DNA from: Desmodus rotundus
Lineage: Eukaryota; Chordata; Mammalia; Chiroptera; Phyllostomidae
Direction of reading: 5' to 3'
Assembly: GCF_022682495.2 (NCBI RefSeq)
Contig: NC_071392.1
Span: 73,864,097-73,928,096 of the forward strand
DNA length: 64,000 bases
Shown: in pieces, positions 1-12,348 of the stretch
Layout: every line of letters starts with the position of its first letter
How positions within the stretch are numbered: the first letter of the stretch is position 1
Notes under the pieces: model-generated
Database searches by the model: none
Told to the model about the DNA's origin: nothing
What the model saw: only the letters and a program-made list of their open reading frames with translations
Program-made: the position numbers and the translations under genes

Positions 1-255
1 TTTCCAAGTCGGATATAGAACACCCTCACTGTTCATTTTTTTGTCAGTAGAACCCGAGGCAGAACCAGGAATCCAGTAGGGTAGGGACAGGACATCTCAT
101 CCATACCCAAAAAATGGCTGACTGACTATAGTGTCCTGGTCGTCTTGCTGCCCCTTAGCTGTAGCTTGTGGTAATAAACAGCTGGTTGTTACCCACCTTT
201 CTAGAAGTCTCTTTCTGCATCTGTGTTGCAGCCTCCCTGAGGAGCCCAAACCAAA
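1..255 (+). mobile_element. possible 3' end of an LTR (uncertain)
   Basis: An AATAAA signal at 173-178 is followed by a short pyrimidine-rich stretch and a run ending near 255, a layout resembling the R-U5 end of a retroviral-type LTR. The left part would lie outside the window, so neither terminal dinucleotides nor a target duplication can be tested. It could equally be unique sequence with a chance polyadenylation signal. The short open frames here run in several phases and show no recognisable domain. Confidence 0.2.
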
Positions 256-494
256 CTAGAGTGATAGCATACCAAACTCTCCAAACAAATCCTCTTGGTC
301 CCCGAATATGCCATAAAGCATATTTCACAACAGAAAGGTCATATGAAAAAAATGCTGACACATGCTTTCTCGCACTCGGGTTTGGTAGGGGTAAACAGCA
401 GGCTGCGAGCAAGTGTACATAGCTGCTTAGCTGGAGCAGCATGGCGATGGAAAATGAAGCCTTTGCTGCTGGCTCTCCTGGGTATTCTTCGAGT

Positions 495-513
495 TTGTGT
501 GTGTGTGTGTGTG
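495..513. repeat. (TG)n microsatellite
   Basis: A short, almost pure TG dinucleotide run. It creates the only open character of the small frame across it, which is therefore not a gene. Confidence 0.9.
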
Positions 514-3320
514 AACTAATAATAACAAATCTGATCTATTTACATCCAGGTTCCCTTGTCTAAAATTACTTACCTATGCTAAGTGTTTTAGTCACTGTTT
601 GGTAATAAGATGCAATATAAATTAATCGCGAACACAGAAAATTAATGGAAAAGAAACACAGTCTGAGTGTATGCTGAGTTTAGCCACCAGAATCTATTTT
701 TAAAGATGACCTAATTAGTTGTTACATAGAATATGGGGAGAAAAGAAACACAGGCAAAGCTTTTAGACAAACCCACCAGCAACTTTAAATGTGTAACATT
801 GTTGGGGCCATTGTACAAAAGCTTATGGCATGATTTTCACACCGTTGTCAAACATGCCAGGCGGAATACATCAGCACAGAGAACCATGTAAATCTCTGGG
901 GGGAAGAGATGTAATTGAAAAGTAAGCTTAAAAAATTATTTTAATAATTATTAATCTGTATGTATCTCCTAACTTACTCCCCATTTAGTAAATCAGATTG
1001 TAATCGTTTTGCCACAGGCTCCCCCCACCCCACAAATGTACCTGTGTGCAGAGCCATTGATCTTTACACTGTTTTTTATGAAGTTAATGTTATTAAATGA
1101 CAAATAGATCAAAGATACAGAAGGCTTGTCTTTTCTTAAATTAGAGCATTCTAAAATTTAAACAAAATAATCCAAATGTTGGATTCCTCCTGAACGACTA
1201 ATATCGCATTCAGTGCATTAAAACTTCTTGAAAAGCTGAAGCAAACCACTTTGTTATTTTCGCAAATAAAAGATGATTCTGAAAACTGATTTTACTTCCA
1301 CAGTTGGAAAGCAAAGCTAACTAAAGAACAAATACTCTAATGGAATATAAAGAACATATTAAAGAGAGAGATTTTATAAAAGCATTGGCTAAGCATGAGA
1401 AAACTAGAAAATGGTATTTTAAAGCCTATTAACATAGATCTCTTTCAACAAAAAACTAATCTAATACTATAGCAATAAAGTAGCATATATACCCTTCCTG
1501 CTTAACAAATCCCCCCGCCAACATTACACACTCTCAGATACTTGCATCTCATTCTGGCAGGAAAAGGGTAGTTAGTGAGTTTTCTATGAAAACCTGCCAA
1601 TGGAAGTTTGAATGACAGAATAAACTGGCTCATGTCATTTCTCTCTACCCAAACTTAATGAAACTAGTTTAAAAAAAGTAAAACAAACATTGATCAACAC
1701 ATGGCAAACAAAGAAAAGTCTACAACCTAAGGCCGTTACTTTAGAAAATCGTGAGGAAGAGAAGATTCAGGGGTGAAGGAAACTGCCTCTGTGTCAGGAG
1801 TTTGAATCACCCTCTCCCCTCCCACCACACACACAAACACACAAACACACTTCCACAAGGCCCTCACAAGTTACACTGGGGAGCTGCAAAATCCCAAGCT
1901 CTCACATCGATAATAAATCTGGAGAAAGGCAAGCTTAGAGGGCTGCCTTTTCCCCCCTCTGGAGAGCTAAAGAAAGTCTGCTGGGAGAGAAATAGCAGTT
2001 CTCTGGCAAAAGAGAAGCCGTGGACCACAGGATGAATTGGGGAAGGTCTGAAGTATGCGGAGACCCCTCCTGGGAATGGAGCTCCCTTCCCACCCTGATA
2101 GACCTTTAGCACCACCTTGCTCAGAGGTGGGAGTGGAGTCCAGACAATCTAATGACTGTGCCCACTCAGCTGAGCCTGCCTGCTCCCTGCCACACTCTCA
2201 GGAATTAATAAAGTGGATTCACCCCCCCAAAAGCAAAGCCTGAGCTGTCTTTTGTTAGAAATAAGCAGGTCTCACACACGGCAGAAAGACAGTCAAGTAC
2301 CTTGGCTATTTCTGGATGATTGGGTTGAAGTAATTGTTTTACTTTCTTCTCTATACTTTTCTGATTTGCTTAGTCTTTATAATGAACTTGAAATTTTTGT
2401 GTAAAACAAAAACAGGGTTTCTTTCTTTGAAAAATAATGAAAGCAAACAACATAACTGTGGTATTTAGGCTCACCACACAGACTTTTAAGAACCATGAAC
2501 CTGAGGTAGGAGTAGAGCAAATCATATAATGTTCCCATCTTTATCAAATAAATCCAGCCCACTGGGTACTTTGATCTTTGAGAGAATGGAAAAGAAAGAA
2601 AAGAGGAGGGAAATATCAAGATTTAGAAAAACAGAGAAGAGCAAAGGAAGAAACTGTTCTGTGAGACATGGAGAGCTGAGCCGATCCTAGAGCAACGGGG
2701 GGAGCTGAAGTCTATCAGCTGGTCCTATCTTTTCCCTCCCACCCCATGCTTTTCCAAGTGACTGTGCCATTATCTCAGTCACTGCCAAGCCCTGACACCC
2801 AGTTCCAGTCATCTATAGTCAGGGCAGCAGCCAATGGGGGCTGAAGTGAAAATTAGGTTACTGTGAAGTGCGTGTGTGTGTGTTCTCTGTGTGCACATAA
2901 TGCTGCTTATGCAGAACTAGTAGACTTATTCCAAATGTGAACAGCTAGTGTTGGAAGGGAAACATATACTTCTTTACTTGAGTGTACTTCTTCTACCAAC
3001 AAAGGTAGGTTAATAATTTAAATGAGATAACTAATCTCTATAAGACACGAACAAACAAGAATCATAATGATGAGCAGATTTAAAGGGAGCACAGCAGGAC
3101 AGTGTCTTCTTTGTCACTGTATGCCACTTTTCACCATCTTTCAATGGACCACTGATAAAAATGATACACCATTATTTTATATGCCATTATGAAAGAAAAA
3201 ATTTATCACATAAAGTGTAACTCAGTGCTGTCTTACCACATCCACTCTACAGTTCTGATCACAGGGATGTTCACATGTGTGTCTTAGAGTAAGTGAAATG
3301 CAATATCGCTCATCCCTCAC
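514..3320. other. unique AT-rich DNA, no gene seen
   Basis: No repeat family, splice-flanked exon or RNA gene was recognised. The small open frames at 1751-2035 and 1864-2115 overlap on opposite strands, match nothing known to me, and lie in low-complexity C-rich and A-rich sequence (for example the CA-rich run near 1825-1855). Confidence 0.6.
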
Positions 3321-3324
3321 ACAC

Positions 3325-3400
3325 CACCATTAGTTGTGTGATTCTTGGCAGCTCCTTTAACCCTTCTGTTTGTTTCTTCAACTATAACAACGTGCTGGAC
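3325..3400 (+). repeat. MIR core remnant
   Basis: The order tgtgtgattcttggcagctc, then a cttctgtttgtttc stretch, follows the MIR core (gtgtgaccttgggcaagt ... cctcagtttcctcatctgtaaaa). It is strongly diverged and only the core is visible. Confidence 0.4.
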
Positions 3401-4400
3401 TTTTACCATTTGTATCATTGATGAGATTCCTTTACATTGTTAAAATTACATGGTTCCAGATCTCTGATTTTTCTCCCAGAATTAAGATACCCTGAGGCCC
3501 TGAGATCTCTCAGGCTGTGAGGAGCGGAAACTCCGGTGGGCTGTGCTGCTAGGAAAGCCTCCAGTCTCTGAGCCTTTTTGGCACCCTCATCTTCCCTCCT
3601 AGCTGGGAGGCACCAGTGAAGAGGCAGCCACACTTCCTCAGCCACAACCCCTCTCTCACCAACACCTCCATTCAGGGATGGTCCCCACTTGCTTTGTCCT
3701 ATTACCTACTTTTGGTCCCTTGTCTCCTAGACAAGAGAGAGATGCGGAAAGAAGACTTGAGGTCTCTTTCTTCCATTTAATCAAGACCCCAGGATGGCTT
3801 TCTTCCTGTCAAGGAATGGTTGCCTGGGTAACCAAGTATTAACAGGAAGTAATTCCTATTCTCTCTTTTTGCTACACTAACCATTCTTCTCATTCCTCCA
3901 TCCTGTCTTACTACAGAGTTAATAGTAAAAGGATTTATTTAATTACATTCTGCATTTTATAACCCCTGCCAGCTTCCAACAGCAAACTCCAAACTGTCTC
4001 TTACTGGCGGCTTGTCTTAAATGGACCAGAACTATTTTTCTCATCTAAATATTTTAAACCTAATTGGAACATAGCAAAGCAAAGCAAATTTAAAAGCATT
4101 AGAGTAGCTTCCTTGTGCCTTGATTTATCACTGTCTGAGACTGGTATGTTGAAATATAGCTCCTGTTTTATAGCATCAAGATTGGCTGAAAATAAGAATG
4201 CTTTTAGAAGGGGAAGGGGAAAGGAATTTCTTCACCAAAATATCTAACCCCACTGACTTATCAATGTTGACAACGTCGATTATTTTCTTTAGTTACATGG
4301 GTGGTTGGGTGGCGCCCAAGGAGATAGACCCAGGGTCTGGGTACAGCGAGTCTCACCGGCACCCTTAGAAGAAGGTGTGCGGCAGAGCGGGAGATGGAGA
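3401..4400. other. unique DNA, no gene seen
   Basis: Nothing in this stretch matches a repeat or gene that I recognise. The frame at 3415-3645 has no homolog known to me and no splice context. Confidence 0.5.
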
Positions 4401-4409
4401 ACACCAAGA

Positions 4410-5105
4410 GAGTATGAACTGCAGTTCCGATTCCATTCTCTCTTTCCCCATCCTTCTATGTGCCTGGGAGACTGACTTCTGTGAACCATACCAGCCCGCC
4501 TTTGCCCTCTGGCTTCCCACTGACCTTAGTCCATGGAAAGGACTTGCCAAGGATAAGGTAGATGCAGAGTAAAGACAGGTTAGCAGTGGCTGTTTCTCTG
4601 CCCACAGCCATAGCTCCTGCTATACAGTCCTCGCCTGCAGCTCCAGGTCTCCGTGGGTTTTAGTCATCTCTTCAAACCTAGAGAAAGGAGGCAGTGGCTT
4701 CCCACTGTACCTAACCCTTGGGTGCTTCACCTTCCCTGGTTGAATTCCCTCAACGTTTAGCCCTTTGTACATAGGCCCTTCCATCACAACTTTCTTCAGA
4801 ATCATTAACTTCTTTGAAAGCAATAATAATATTATTACTTTTAAAGTAGTCTTTCTCTTTGAGAGATGCATCCTAAAATATTTAGAGATGAATGATATTT
4901 AAATGAAGCATCTTTGGCCGCAAGTTGATAATTGTTGTAGCTAAGAGACTGGCAAACATATACATGGGACTTATATATAATTTTCTCTCTATTTTTGTTT
5001 ATGTTTGAATTTTTTCATTGTAAAAAGATTATTAATGGAAAATAAACTCTTTTTAAATCACCCCTACTGGGTATGGTATCTGTTCCCCACCGGGACCTGG
5101 ACTGA
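4410..5105 (+). repeat. ancient mammalian interspersed repeat, family unassigned
   Basis: The segment has recognisable landmarks of an old dispersed mammalian repeat: a 'gcctgggagactgacttctg' block, a ctttgtac block and a terminal block 'gggacctggactgatacaa' near 5090-5107. The part at about 4800-5070 is AT-rich and looks like an inserted or diverged stretch. A related but differently truncated copy lies at about 21355-21710. I cannot name the family from memory with confidence. Confidence 0.35.
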
Positions 5106-5369
5106 TACAAGAGTAAAGGAGGAATGAATCGAGAATATTGACAAGTCTAATGTGACCTGTTATACAATTTTGCCTGGAACCATCCCCCAAAAGAAAATGT
5201 CCCAAATAATGTGTTTGTGGTCCTTTCTAAACTGGGAATATACAGTAAAACCTTACCAATTCACCTTAATTAGGAGAGCCATTCAATCTGACTTGGAAAA
5301 GATCTACATAAGAAATATTATTTTTAATCTTTTTAATTGAGTAATTTATTACTTTGAATCTCAGGCTGG

Positions 5370-5590
5370 CTTCCACACACTCTCTAATCTTATCTCACAA
5401 TGTACCTTTTTGCAAATCTCTGTGGGAAACTTCTCTTACAGATACCTCAGGCATGCTTTCCTCACACTAACACAGAGTTCCTGGCCCTCTCCTCTCACTT
5501 CAAAACTCAGGCTTCTCAAAATTCAGCTGGTTTTAACTCCTCTTTAAAGACTGTCTTGATCATATTGGCCAAAGTGAACTGTCCTTCATA
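5370..5590 (+). repeat. L2 LINE remnant
   Basis: C/T-rich sequence with the order of blocks seen in L2 3' regions (ctgcctcaggca-like and cttctcaaaattcag-like blocks before a MIR). Divergence is high, so this is a tentative match. Confidence 0.35.
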
Positions 5591-5599
5591 GGGATTACC

Positions 5600-5780
5600 A
5601 TCTCTGCTTCACAGTCCCTGGGTGACTTTGGGCAAGTACTTGACCATTCGGTGACTCGGTTTTGTCATCTGTAAAATGGAACTCTAACAGTTTGCATTTA
5701 ATTAGAATTTATAAGAATATTAAGTGAGTCTATCTGGGATTGGCTAAGCATTCAGTCAGTGTTAGCTACTATTATTATCA
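5600..5780 (+). repeat. MIR SINE
   Basis: The block 'gggtgactttgggcaagtac' at about 5620 and 'gtcatctgtaaaatggaac' at about 5664 are the MIR core and its downstream part, followed by ttaagtgagt and the 'attcagtcagtgttagct' tail. It is a tRNA-derived ancient mammalian SINE and is inactive. Confidence 0.7.
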
Positions 5781-5784
5781 TTTA

Positions 5785-6090
5785 TTCAACAAATACGCAT
5801 TGAGCTTCTACGATTCGTCTATTTTTATTCTGGGGTTTTATTGAGTCCTGATGACACAACAATAAACAAAATTACCATGGAGCTTCCTTTTTGCAGCAGA
5901 GACAGATATAAACACATAGATAAACGTATGGGTTTCTAGTGCTAAGCGCTTTGAAGAAACAAAAACAGAGTAAAAATGATGGAAGATATTATCTTTACAT
6001 AAGGTGATGTGGAGTGCCCTCTCTAAGAAGGTGACATTTTGATAAAAAAGGCACATGGGAAAATTAGTTTTTAAACCAGTTCCACTGCCT
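5785..6090 (+). repeat. ancient repeat with TTATTCAACAAATA start
   Basis: It begins with tttattcaacaaatacgcat and 'gagcttctac', continues through aacaataaacaaaattacc and 'catggagcttcc'. This is a very common old mammalian dispersed sequence (3' end of an ancient LINE). Related copies in this window lie at 9840-10190 and 38515-39110. The exact family is not assigned. Confidence 0.45.
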
Positions 6091-7858
6091 AACAACACAC
6101 TCTTAGATATCTAAGTATCAAAAAACTGCAAATATTTGGGAACTATGTTTTCCAGCTAAGTAGCAATGATAATCCAGAATCCCAACCTAAACTGCTAGAC
6201 TCTTCAATGGACAAATTCCCATTATGAACATAGTATCTGTTCCCAAGCTGTATTTCATGGCTGAGTTAAATGCTATCAACTTCCCATACTGTCTTTTTTT
6301 ATACTGACCTAATTTTCCTAACACAGTGCTTTGTCATCACAACTTTTTCAGTGTTGACAGATTCTTCTCTTGCTGCTATTTCACAGACTTGGCCTTTTAA
6401 TTTCTTCACCTTTAATTGTTGCCTAAGAAATTGCTTTTAGTCTGAATTACACCTTTAAACTGCTTTCATGCTACCATTCACCTCTTTTCTTTTTATATCA
6501 GAGTCACTGTCACTGAATTCTTTCATCTTCTACTTTTTTCACTCTCTTTTTTATTCTCTTCACTCCCATATTCAGCCAAAGGAAGAGGAGATTCCAAAAG
6601 AAGCTGCTAACCCGGGATGGGAGTGGGGGTGGGGTGGTGATTGGGGGCGTGGAGTGGGGCAACAGACTACACTGGTGGGAGCAGAGGATTCAGAGAAATA
6701 AGGTGTAGGTGAGAAGTGGTAACATCATCCAAGAGACCCACCATCATTTTTCTGACAATTTCAGAATCTGAGAGATAATAAAATAGGGATTTGCATTGGA
6801 AAGTGTCAGGAAATTCACAAAGATAAATATGATGTTTATCCCCACCAAGGGGGGTAAAGTAAAATGCAAATTGTCGCCATGTGAGTTCTTTCTAAGTGGG
6901 TTAATGGAATAATTTTTTTTAATTCTAGCTATATAAAATAGCAGTGGACAGTTGGAAGCCAGAGTCCCTGGGCTATTCCCCACGGGAAGCAATAACCTCA
7001 GGCAAATACTTGGTCGTCTGAATATTCTTCTTTACTTCCTGTTTCTTTGCTATGATTTTTTTTCTCTTCTTCATACATAGGCCCCCAACTCACTCAAGAA
7101 TAGAAAACATAAAAGCTAAAAACTTAAATTCTTACAATTAACTTCTAAGGAATTCACCGAGACCACATACATTTAAAGCCTTTCCTCATCAGGCACTCAA
7201 CAGCTCAGATTAATGTCACTGCTTTCTAAAGCTGTGATACGTGAGGGCCACACAAAATCAGCCTCAGCTTCACATTGTTGCATGTCCCACATGAGTGTTG
7301 GGATGGAGCCACCCTCCAGAGACTGGCTCATGCCACAAAGGTTCCCAGGTACCAGGAAAGGAGCGAAGTCACCATCTGGGGAGCACTCTAGCACATGCAA
7401 CATTGAATATTCTACATATGAAAAAAAAAGTAATAATGAGAGAAAACACTGCTTGCTTTTCAGCAATAATAAAAATACACTTTTCTTATCTCACAAGTTA
7501 AAAATACCAGAGATGAAAAGAGACCAAGATGGTCAGCCTTTTGCTCTCTCACATCCTTATACACAGATTTCCCTCATAAAAAATATTCTGTATTGTCCTC
7601 ATTCAAATTTTTTAAGAAGATTGTTATAATTCTTCCTAAGTGACATGTTAAAATTTCCATCACTTCACCTTCAACTGGCCTCCACTGTGATGCATTCTAA
7701 TCTTCCAGACAATACTTTACCCTGATCAAAGGAAAGGATTTTTTTTTCTCGTTTTGTGTTTGGATTAAAAATTATAATCTGTTGGCATGAGTTGAATGAA
7801 ATTGAAAGTTTACTGTATTGAGAAGAAAAGCAATAACTCTGAAACATCCTTTTAAAAT
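6091..7858. other. unique DNA, no gene seen
   Basis: No exon or repeat was recognised. The 138-codon frame at 7213-7629 crosses low-complexity A-rich sequence, overlaps frames on both strands and has no domain I recognise. Confidence 0.5.
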
Positions 7859-7868
7859 CTGAAGATTT

Positions 7869-8095
7869 TGCCCTGACCAGTGTGGCTCAGTTCGGGCATT
7901 TTCCCACAATGCAAAAAGGTCATGGGTTTGATGGCCCATCAGGACACAGGCCTGCATGTTTGGTCCCTGGTCAGGGTGCATCAAAGAGGCAACAGATCAA
8001 TGTTTCTCTCTCACATCGATGTTTCACTCCTTCTCTTTCTCTCTCCCTTCCCCTCTTTCTAAAAATAAATAAATAAAATCTTTTTTTTAGAAAAC
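7869..8095 (+). mobile_element. VES SINE (bat tRNA-derived)
   Basis: The element starts TGCCCTGACCAGTGTGGCTC, has the VES body (gggtttgat..., 'ggtccctggtcagggtgca', 'caatgtttctctctcacatc') and ends in a CT-rich stretch plus (aaat)n and a T-run. It is flanked by an imperfect TSD, ctgaagattt at 7859-7868 and ctgtagattt at 8096-8105. VES SINEs use internal Pol III promoter boxes inherited from a tRNA and are moved in trans by L1. This copy is not a tRNA gene. Confidence 0.92.
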
Positions 8096-8308
8096 CTGTA
8101 GATTTCTAAAAAGGCCTGGTGTTTCCAGTAGCATGCCAAAGGTGGGGAAAGGGGATGATGTGACAGAGATGAAGGCAAAAGGGAGTGAGTTGTTGTCTGT
8201 AGAAATTTTTGAACAATAATTAAATCAACTAAAAAACATTCCACATTTTTATCACACATGCCAGCAATCCTAAATAATGTGATAAAATACTCCTCCCTAA
8301 AAAAAATA

Positions 8309-8328
8309 AATATATATACATATATATA
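8309..8328. repeat. (TA)n simple repeat
   Basis: Short TA-rich run interrupted by one C. It has no other content. Confidence 0.8.
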
Positions 8329-8392
8329 GTTTTATATGTTCTAACAATTGCTGTGGTTACTGTTGGATTTTAATATATATACTCAAACTTTA

Positions 8393-8608
8393 TTTTTTTA
8401 AAGATTACTTTTTATTTTTTATTTTTAGAGAGGAGGGAAGGGAGGGAGGAAGAGATGGAGAAAAACATCAATGTGTGGTTGCCTCTCATGCACCCCCTAC
8501 TGGGAACCTGGCCCACAACCCAGGCATGATTCCCTGACTGGGAATCGAACCAGTGACCCTTTGGTTCATGGACTGGCATTCAAACCACTGAGCCACACCA
8601 GCCAGGGC
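8393..8608 (-). mobile_element. VES SINE, antisense, with perfect TSD
   Basis: It reads as the reverse complement of VES: poly(T)/'aaagatt' at the left, GA-rich tract, 'gggaacctggcccacaaccc', and the head 'ccacaccagccagggc' at the right. A perfect 17-bp TSD, TATATACTCAAACTTTA, flanks it at 8376-8392 and 8609-8625. The flawless duplication indicates a fairly young insertion. Confidence 0.95.
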
Positions 8609-9071
8609 TATATACTCAAACTTTAAATTAGCACATTTTACTACCAATCTTTTAATACACATTATACTCTACAAGTAAGTTAATTCAGAGAACTCCCAGT
8701 TATATAGCGAACTCCACACACATGCGGTCTCAGATGCCCATGTTCATTCCATAAGCAAGTTCAGGAAGATTCAGGAATCATTCCAGCTCTCTTTGGGTAC
8801 AGTTTGTGTCTCCAACCCCCATGGTACTCTGTATTCCTACATTTAAGCAATAGATTTGAAATAAACAGTACCATGATATTAATTATTTAAAAAACGTGTT
8901 CATTTGAATCATCATTCCATGTGACCACTGGAATTTTTATTTTTGTCAAAATGTAAAAACCATGAAAGAGGGCAAATGTGAAATGTGCTGATTTTGATTG
9001 GAAAGTATAAATTTTAATTTACAAATTATTTTCCTGAATTTCAATAGTAGCATTAAAATTGAAACATTCTT

Positions 9072-9310
9072 GCCCTGCCTGGTGTGGCTCAGTTGACTGA
9101 GTGCCAGCCTGAGAACCAAAATGTTGCTGGTTCGATTCCCAGTTAGGGTACATGCCTGGTTTGCAGGCCAGGTTCCCAGTTTGGGGTGTGTGAGAGGCAA
9201 CCATGTATCTCTCACACATTGCTGTTTCTCTCCCTCTCTTTCTCCTTTTCTTCCTCTCTCTCTAAAAGTAAATAAGTAAAATCTTTTTAAAATTTTCAAA
9301 AAATAAAACT
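9072..9310 (+). mobile_element. VES SINE with TSD
   Basis: The head is GCCCTGCCTGGTGTGGCTCA, the body includes 'ggttcgattcccagttaggg', and the tail is CT-rich followed by aaataagtaaaatc. The TSD gaaacattctt is present at 9061-9071 and 9311-9321. The frame at 8946-9326 on the other strand is just the complement of this SINE. Confidence 0.94.
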
Positions 9311-9321
9311 GAAACATTCTT

Positions 9322-9839
9322 TTCAATTATCCTTGTCTCTTGATTGATATAAACTCTAATAGTACTAATTATTGTAATACACCAATGAATAAGGAAAATC
9401 TTCACCCTTTACCAACCTATTACTTTTCTCCTTTTTTATAAATAACACTTATTTTATATTTTATTGTTCACTTTTTTACTGGCATAATTATATATATGAA
9501 GTCCAATCAAAACATTTAAACCATCTGCATTTCTTTTATGGCCATTATTATCACACATTTCATTTCATACGAAATAACTTTTAAGATAATTTTGTTACAC
9601 AGAGGATGAGAGGGTCAAAAAGTGACCTGCTCTGACTGCAAATACGGTGTGTACATCACTGACTTTCCTGGGTTTTCTTAGATTCATATGACTTTCTAAT
9701 CTTTGCCTGAGTCTCGGTTCTGACACAACTCTGCATCCAAATTGTAAAATGGCCTCAGGTGGTAGATTCTAATATTGCTAGAAGGAAATAACTCCTAGAA
9801 AAAGAGAAAAGAAGGGAAATGACAACCAAGATATGCATC
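9322..9839. other. unique AT-rich DNA
   Basis: No gene or repeat recognised. Confidence 0.5.
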
Positions 9840-10190
9840 TATTCGTTCATGTATTCCCTCCTTTATACATTCAACAAAGAGCTAGTAAACACCCAGCAAT
9901 GGGCCAAGCACTGGTTTAGGCACTAAGAATATAGCTGGGATAAGTTTCATGCCCCTGAGAACTCACACTGTAGTGCAAAACCACAAACAAACAACGAACA
10001 TAGTGAACAGATAAATTACAGAGCAGGTTAAAAGATGGTAAGTTCAGAGAAAATAATAAATGCAGCATGTTATAGATCAGGAGTGCCCGGAGGTGGTAGT
10101 TTTAAATAGCAGGTCATTGGGAATGGGACTTTTGATCAAAGGCTTGAGGGAGGTGAGGATTGCAGTATGCCCTTCCTTGCCCCGACCCTC
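9840..10190 (+). repeat. ancient repeat, copy 2
   Basis: Contains 'tacattcaacaaagagctag', 'gggccaagcactggtttagg', a 'gagaactcacactgtag' block and an A-rich continuation. It has the same order of blocks as the copies at 5785-6090 and 38515-39110. The open frame starting at 10060 is within and after this repeat and is not a gene. Confidence 0.45.
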
Positions 10191-10910
10191 CTCCAAAGGG
10201 AAGGTGAGTAAAGGATGCCTCTTTGTAGGTTCACTGGTCCTCCTGGTCCCCAAACTGTGTGTGTTTTTTTTTAAGACTAGTGTTACATTTATTCTGCTTA
10301 TATCTTTTTTCAGTAAAATTCCTTATCATTTATTTGCCTCACTGGAAGGCTTTTAACTTCTCAACTATCTTTTCAAAGTGTCTTCCAAGAGTAGCACTGT
10401 CAGCAGCAAGGAGGAAAGAATCAAGGTGAGTAACAATTTTTACCCACACTTCCCACTGATAGTTGAATTTGCGGTCAGGATTAAATAAATATAAAAAGTA
10501 GTATTTCCTAACAATGTAGAAAAGGCTGTTTAAACGTTTTCTCTATTGTTTGCTAACACCAAGTATTTTGCCAGGGCTCACAACTTGGAGTTGGTAATTT
10601 CCCAGTTTGTCAAACCATACTTCAGAAACCCAGATTTAAATACTTGTATTACAAATGCCTTCTTTCCCTTAGGAGTGTCAGCTATGGACACACAATGTAA
10701 TATATGAGCCTTTTTTCTTTCACTCCTAACAGCTTCTACCCCAGCAAGTCTCATAAGGAGATGGCAACTCCCTACTTGACATAATTAGCTTGCCTTGACT
10801 CCGTCACCCACAAAGTTTCCCCACCCAAACTCTCATGACTTACCATAGTTAACGTGGGGCAAAGAATATACATTAAGAGTTGACTATTAAAATGTAAAAT
10901 TAATACACCC
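10191..10910. other. unique DNA, no gene seen
   Basis: No repeat or exon recognised up to the start of the L1 complex. Confidence 0.5.
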
Positions 10911-12348
10911 AGGGCAGATGATCAACATCTGGTGAAGACAGCAAAGTAGGCAAACACTCATTATGCTCGCCTTCTCCCATACCCACATCAAAATTATAAC
11001 AAAACTATAGAACTATCATAGAGAATCACTTGAACTCTAACTCAACAGAACTCCTATAACTAAGGATTTAAAGAAGATGTTACATGGAGACTGATAGAGG
11101 GGCAGCAACAAGGAACAAGCTAGTCCCACATTCACATGTGGCCGTTAAAAATTGGAAAGGAGATCTTGGCTGCAGAGTTTCTCCGTAAGGAATGAGGGTT
11201 CCGAGTCCCACACAAGGCCCCCCAGCCCAGGGTGCCAGTGCCAGGAAAAGAAGTTCCCATCCAATCTAGCTGTGAAAACCAGTGGGGATTGAGTGAGGCA
11301 GAGAGCTACTGGAGACCCAGGCATTCCTCATAAACAGGAACTCCAGTGCTATAAAAGCAGCTTGAAAATCAAAATGTGGCAGGGACATATAGGGCAGGAC
11401 TTGAATTGTCTGGCTTCAGGCCAAGGGCTGGAGGGGTAGCTTTCTCCCACACAGAAGTTCTGGCAGAGGCCATTGTTCTTCTGCTGAGGCCTCCCTACAA
11501 CTGCCCTGCAGACACAGGCAGAAGCCAAGTCTGTTTTCATCAACCTGGCCCACACTGTTCTCCCCATCCTTGTGATTCCCTGAGACCAACTGCCCCACCC
11601 AACTTGCTGGCGAACCCAAGCCACTTCCAGTGGCTTTTCTATATACACAGCCTGTCTTGGCTCCTACTTTGGACTTTACTAAAATCTATCAAAAGTTCAG
11701 AAACCCCAAATAAGCATTGTCTGCCCCTTATGTCTTACTAAGTGACCCCAAGTCTGGCACTAGTGGAAGCCAATTTGGATTCACAGCTTAGCCTCTCCCA
11801 GGCACCAACAAACCCAGCACAAATAGCACCATCTGCAGATAACTTTGTAGCTCATACCAGGTGGCCCCAGGTAGGGTACAGACACCATCTGACCTTGGGC
11901 TACATCAGAACCCCTCCCAAGAAGCCCTCGAACCAACACACCCAGTAGTCAGCTTCAGACCAAACCAGAGCACCACCCAACCACCTCCACAAACAATACA
12001 CCCAAAGGGCAGACTTGGCAGGCACCAGAGCCCCAATAAAGTGAGTCCTGCTCCTTTGGGTCAGCCCCTACAATAGTCTCTCCACTGTAGTAACAGCTAG
12101 TCCTCACAGCCCATCAGCCTGAGAGTCAGGCTCTCACTGATGTGCCAACAGCAACCAAAACTCAGTTACAACAGAAGACACATACAGCCCACACAAGGGA
12201 CACACCTGAAACACCCAACTCAAAGAGAACAAAGAGACTGCACCACTGGGATCCACAGGACACCTACTATATAAAGCTATTCTACCAAGACCAGGAGGCA
12301 TAGCAGCTCTACCTAATACAAAGAAACAAAAACAGGGAGGCAGCTAAA

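Noticed and set aside
7213..7629. 138-codon open frame on the plus strand.
   Set aside because: Overlaps another frame on the opposite strand, crosses A-rich low-complexity sequence and resembles no known family.
7869..8095. tRNA-like head of VES SINEs (also 8393, 9072, 48420, 59894, 62043) as tRNA genes.
   Set aside because: No cloverleaf of tRNA length can be drawn with a proper anticodon and acceptor stem. The heads are fused to SINE bodies with A-rich tails and TSDs.
12001..12130. Proline- and threonine-rich frames at 11742-12076 as a mucin-like exon.
   Set aside because: They are part of the L1 5'UTR, shown by collinearity with the downstream ORF1 and by the related 5'UTR piece at 62870-63165.
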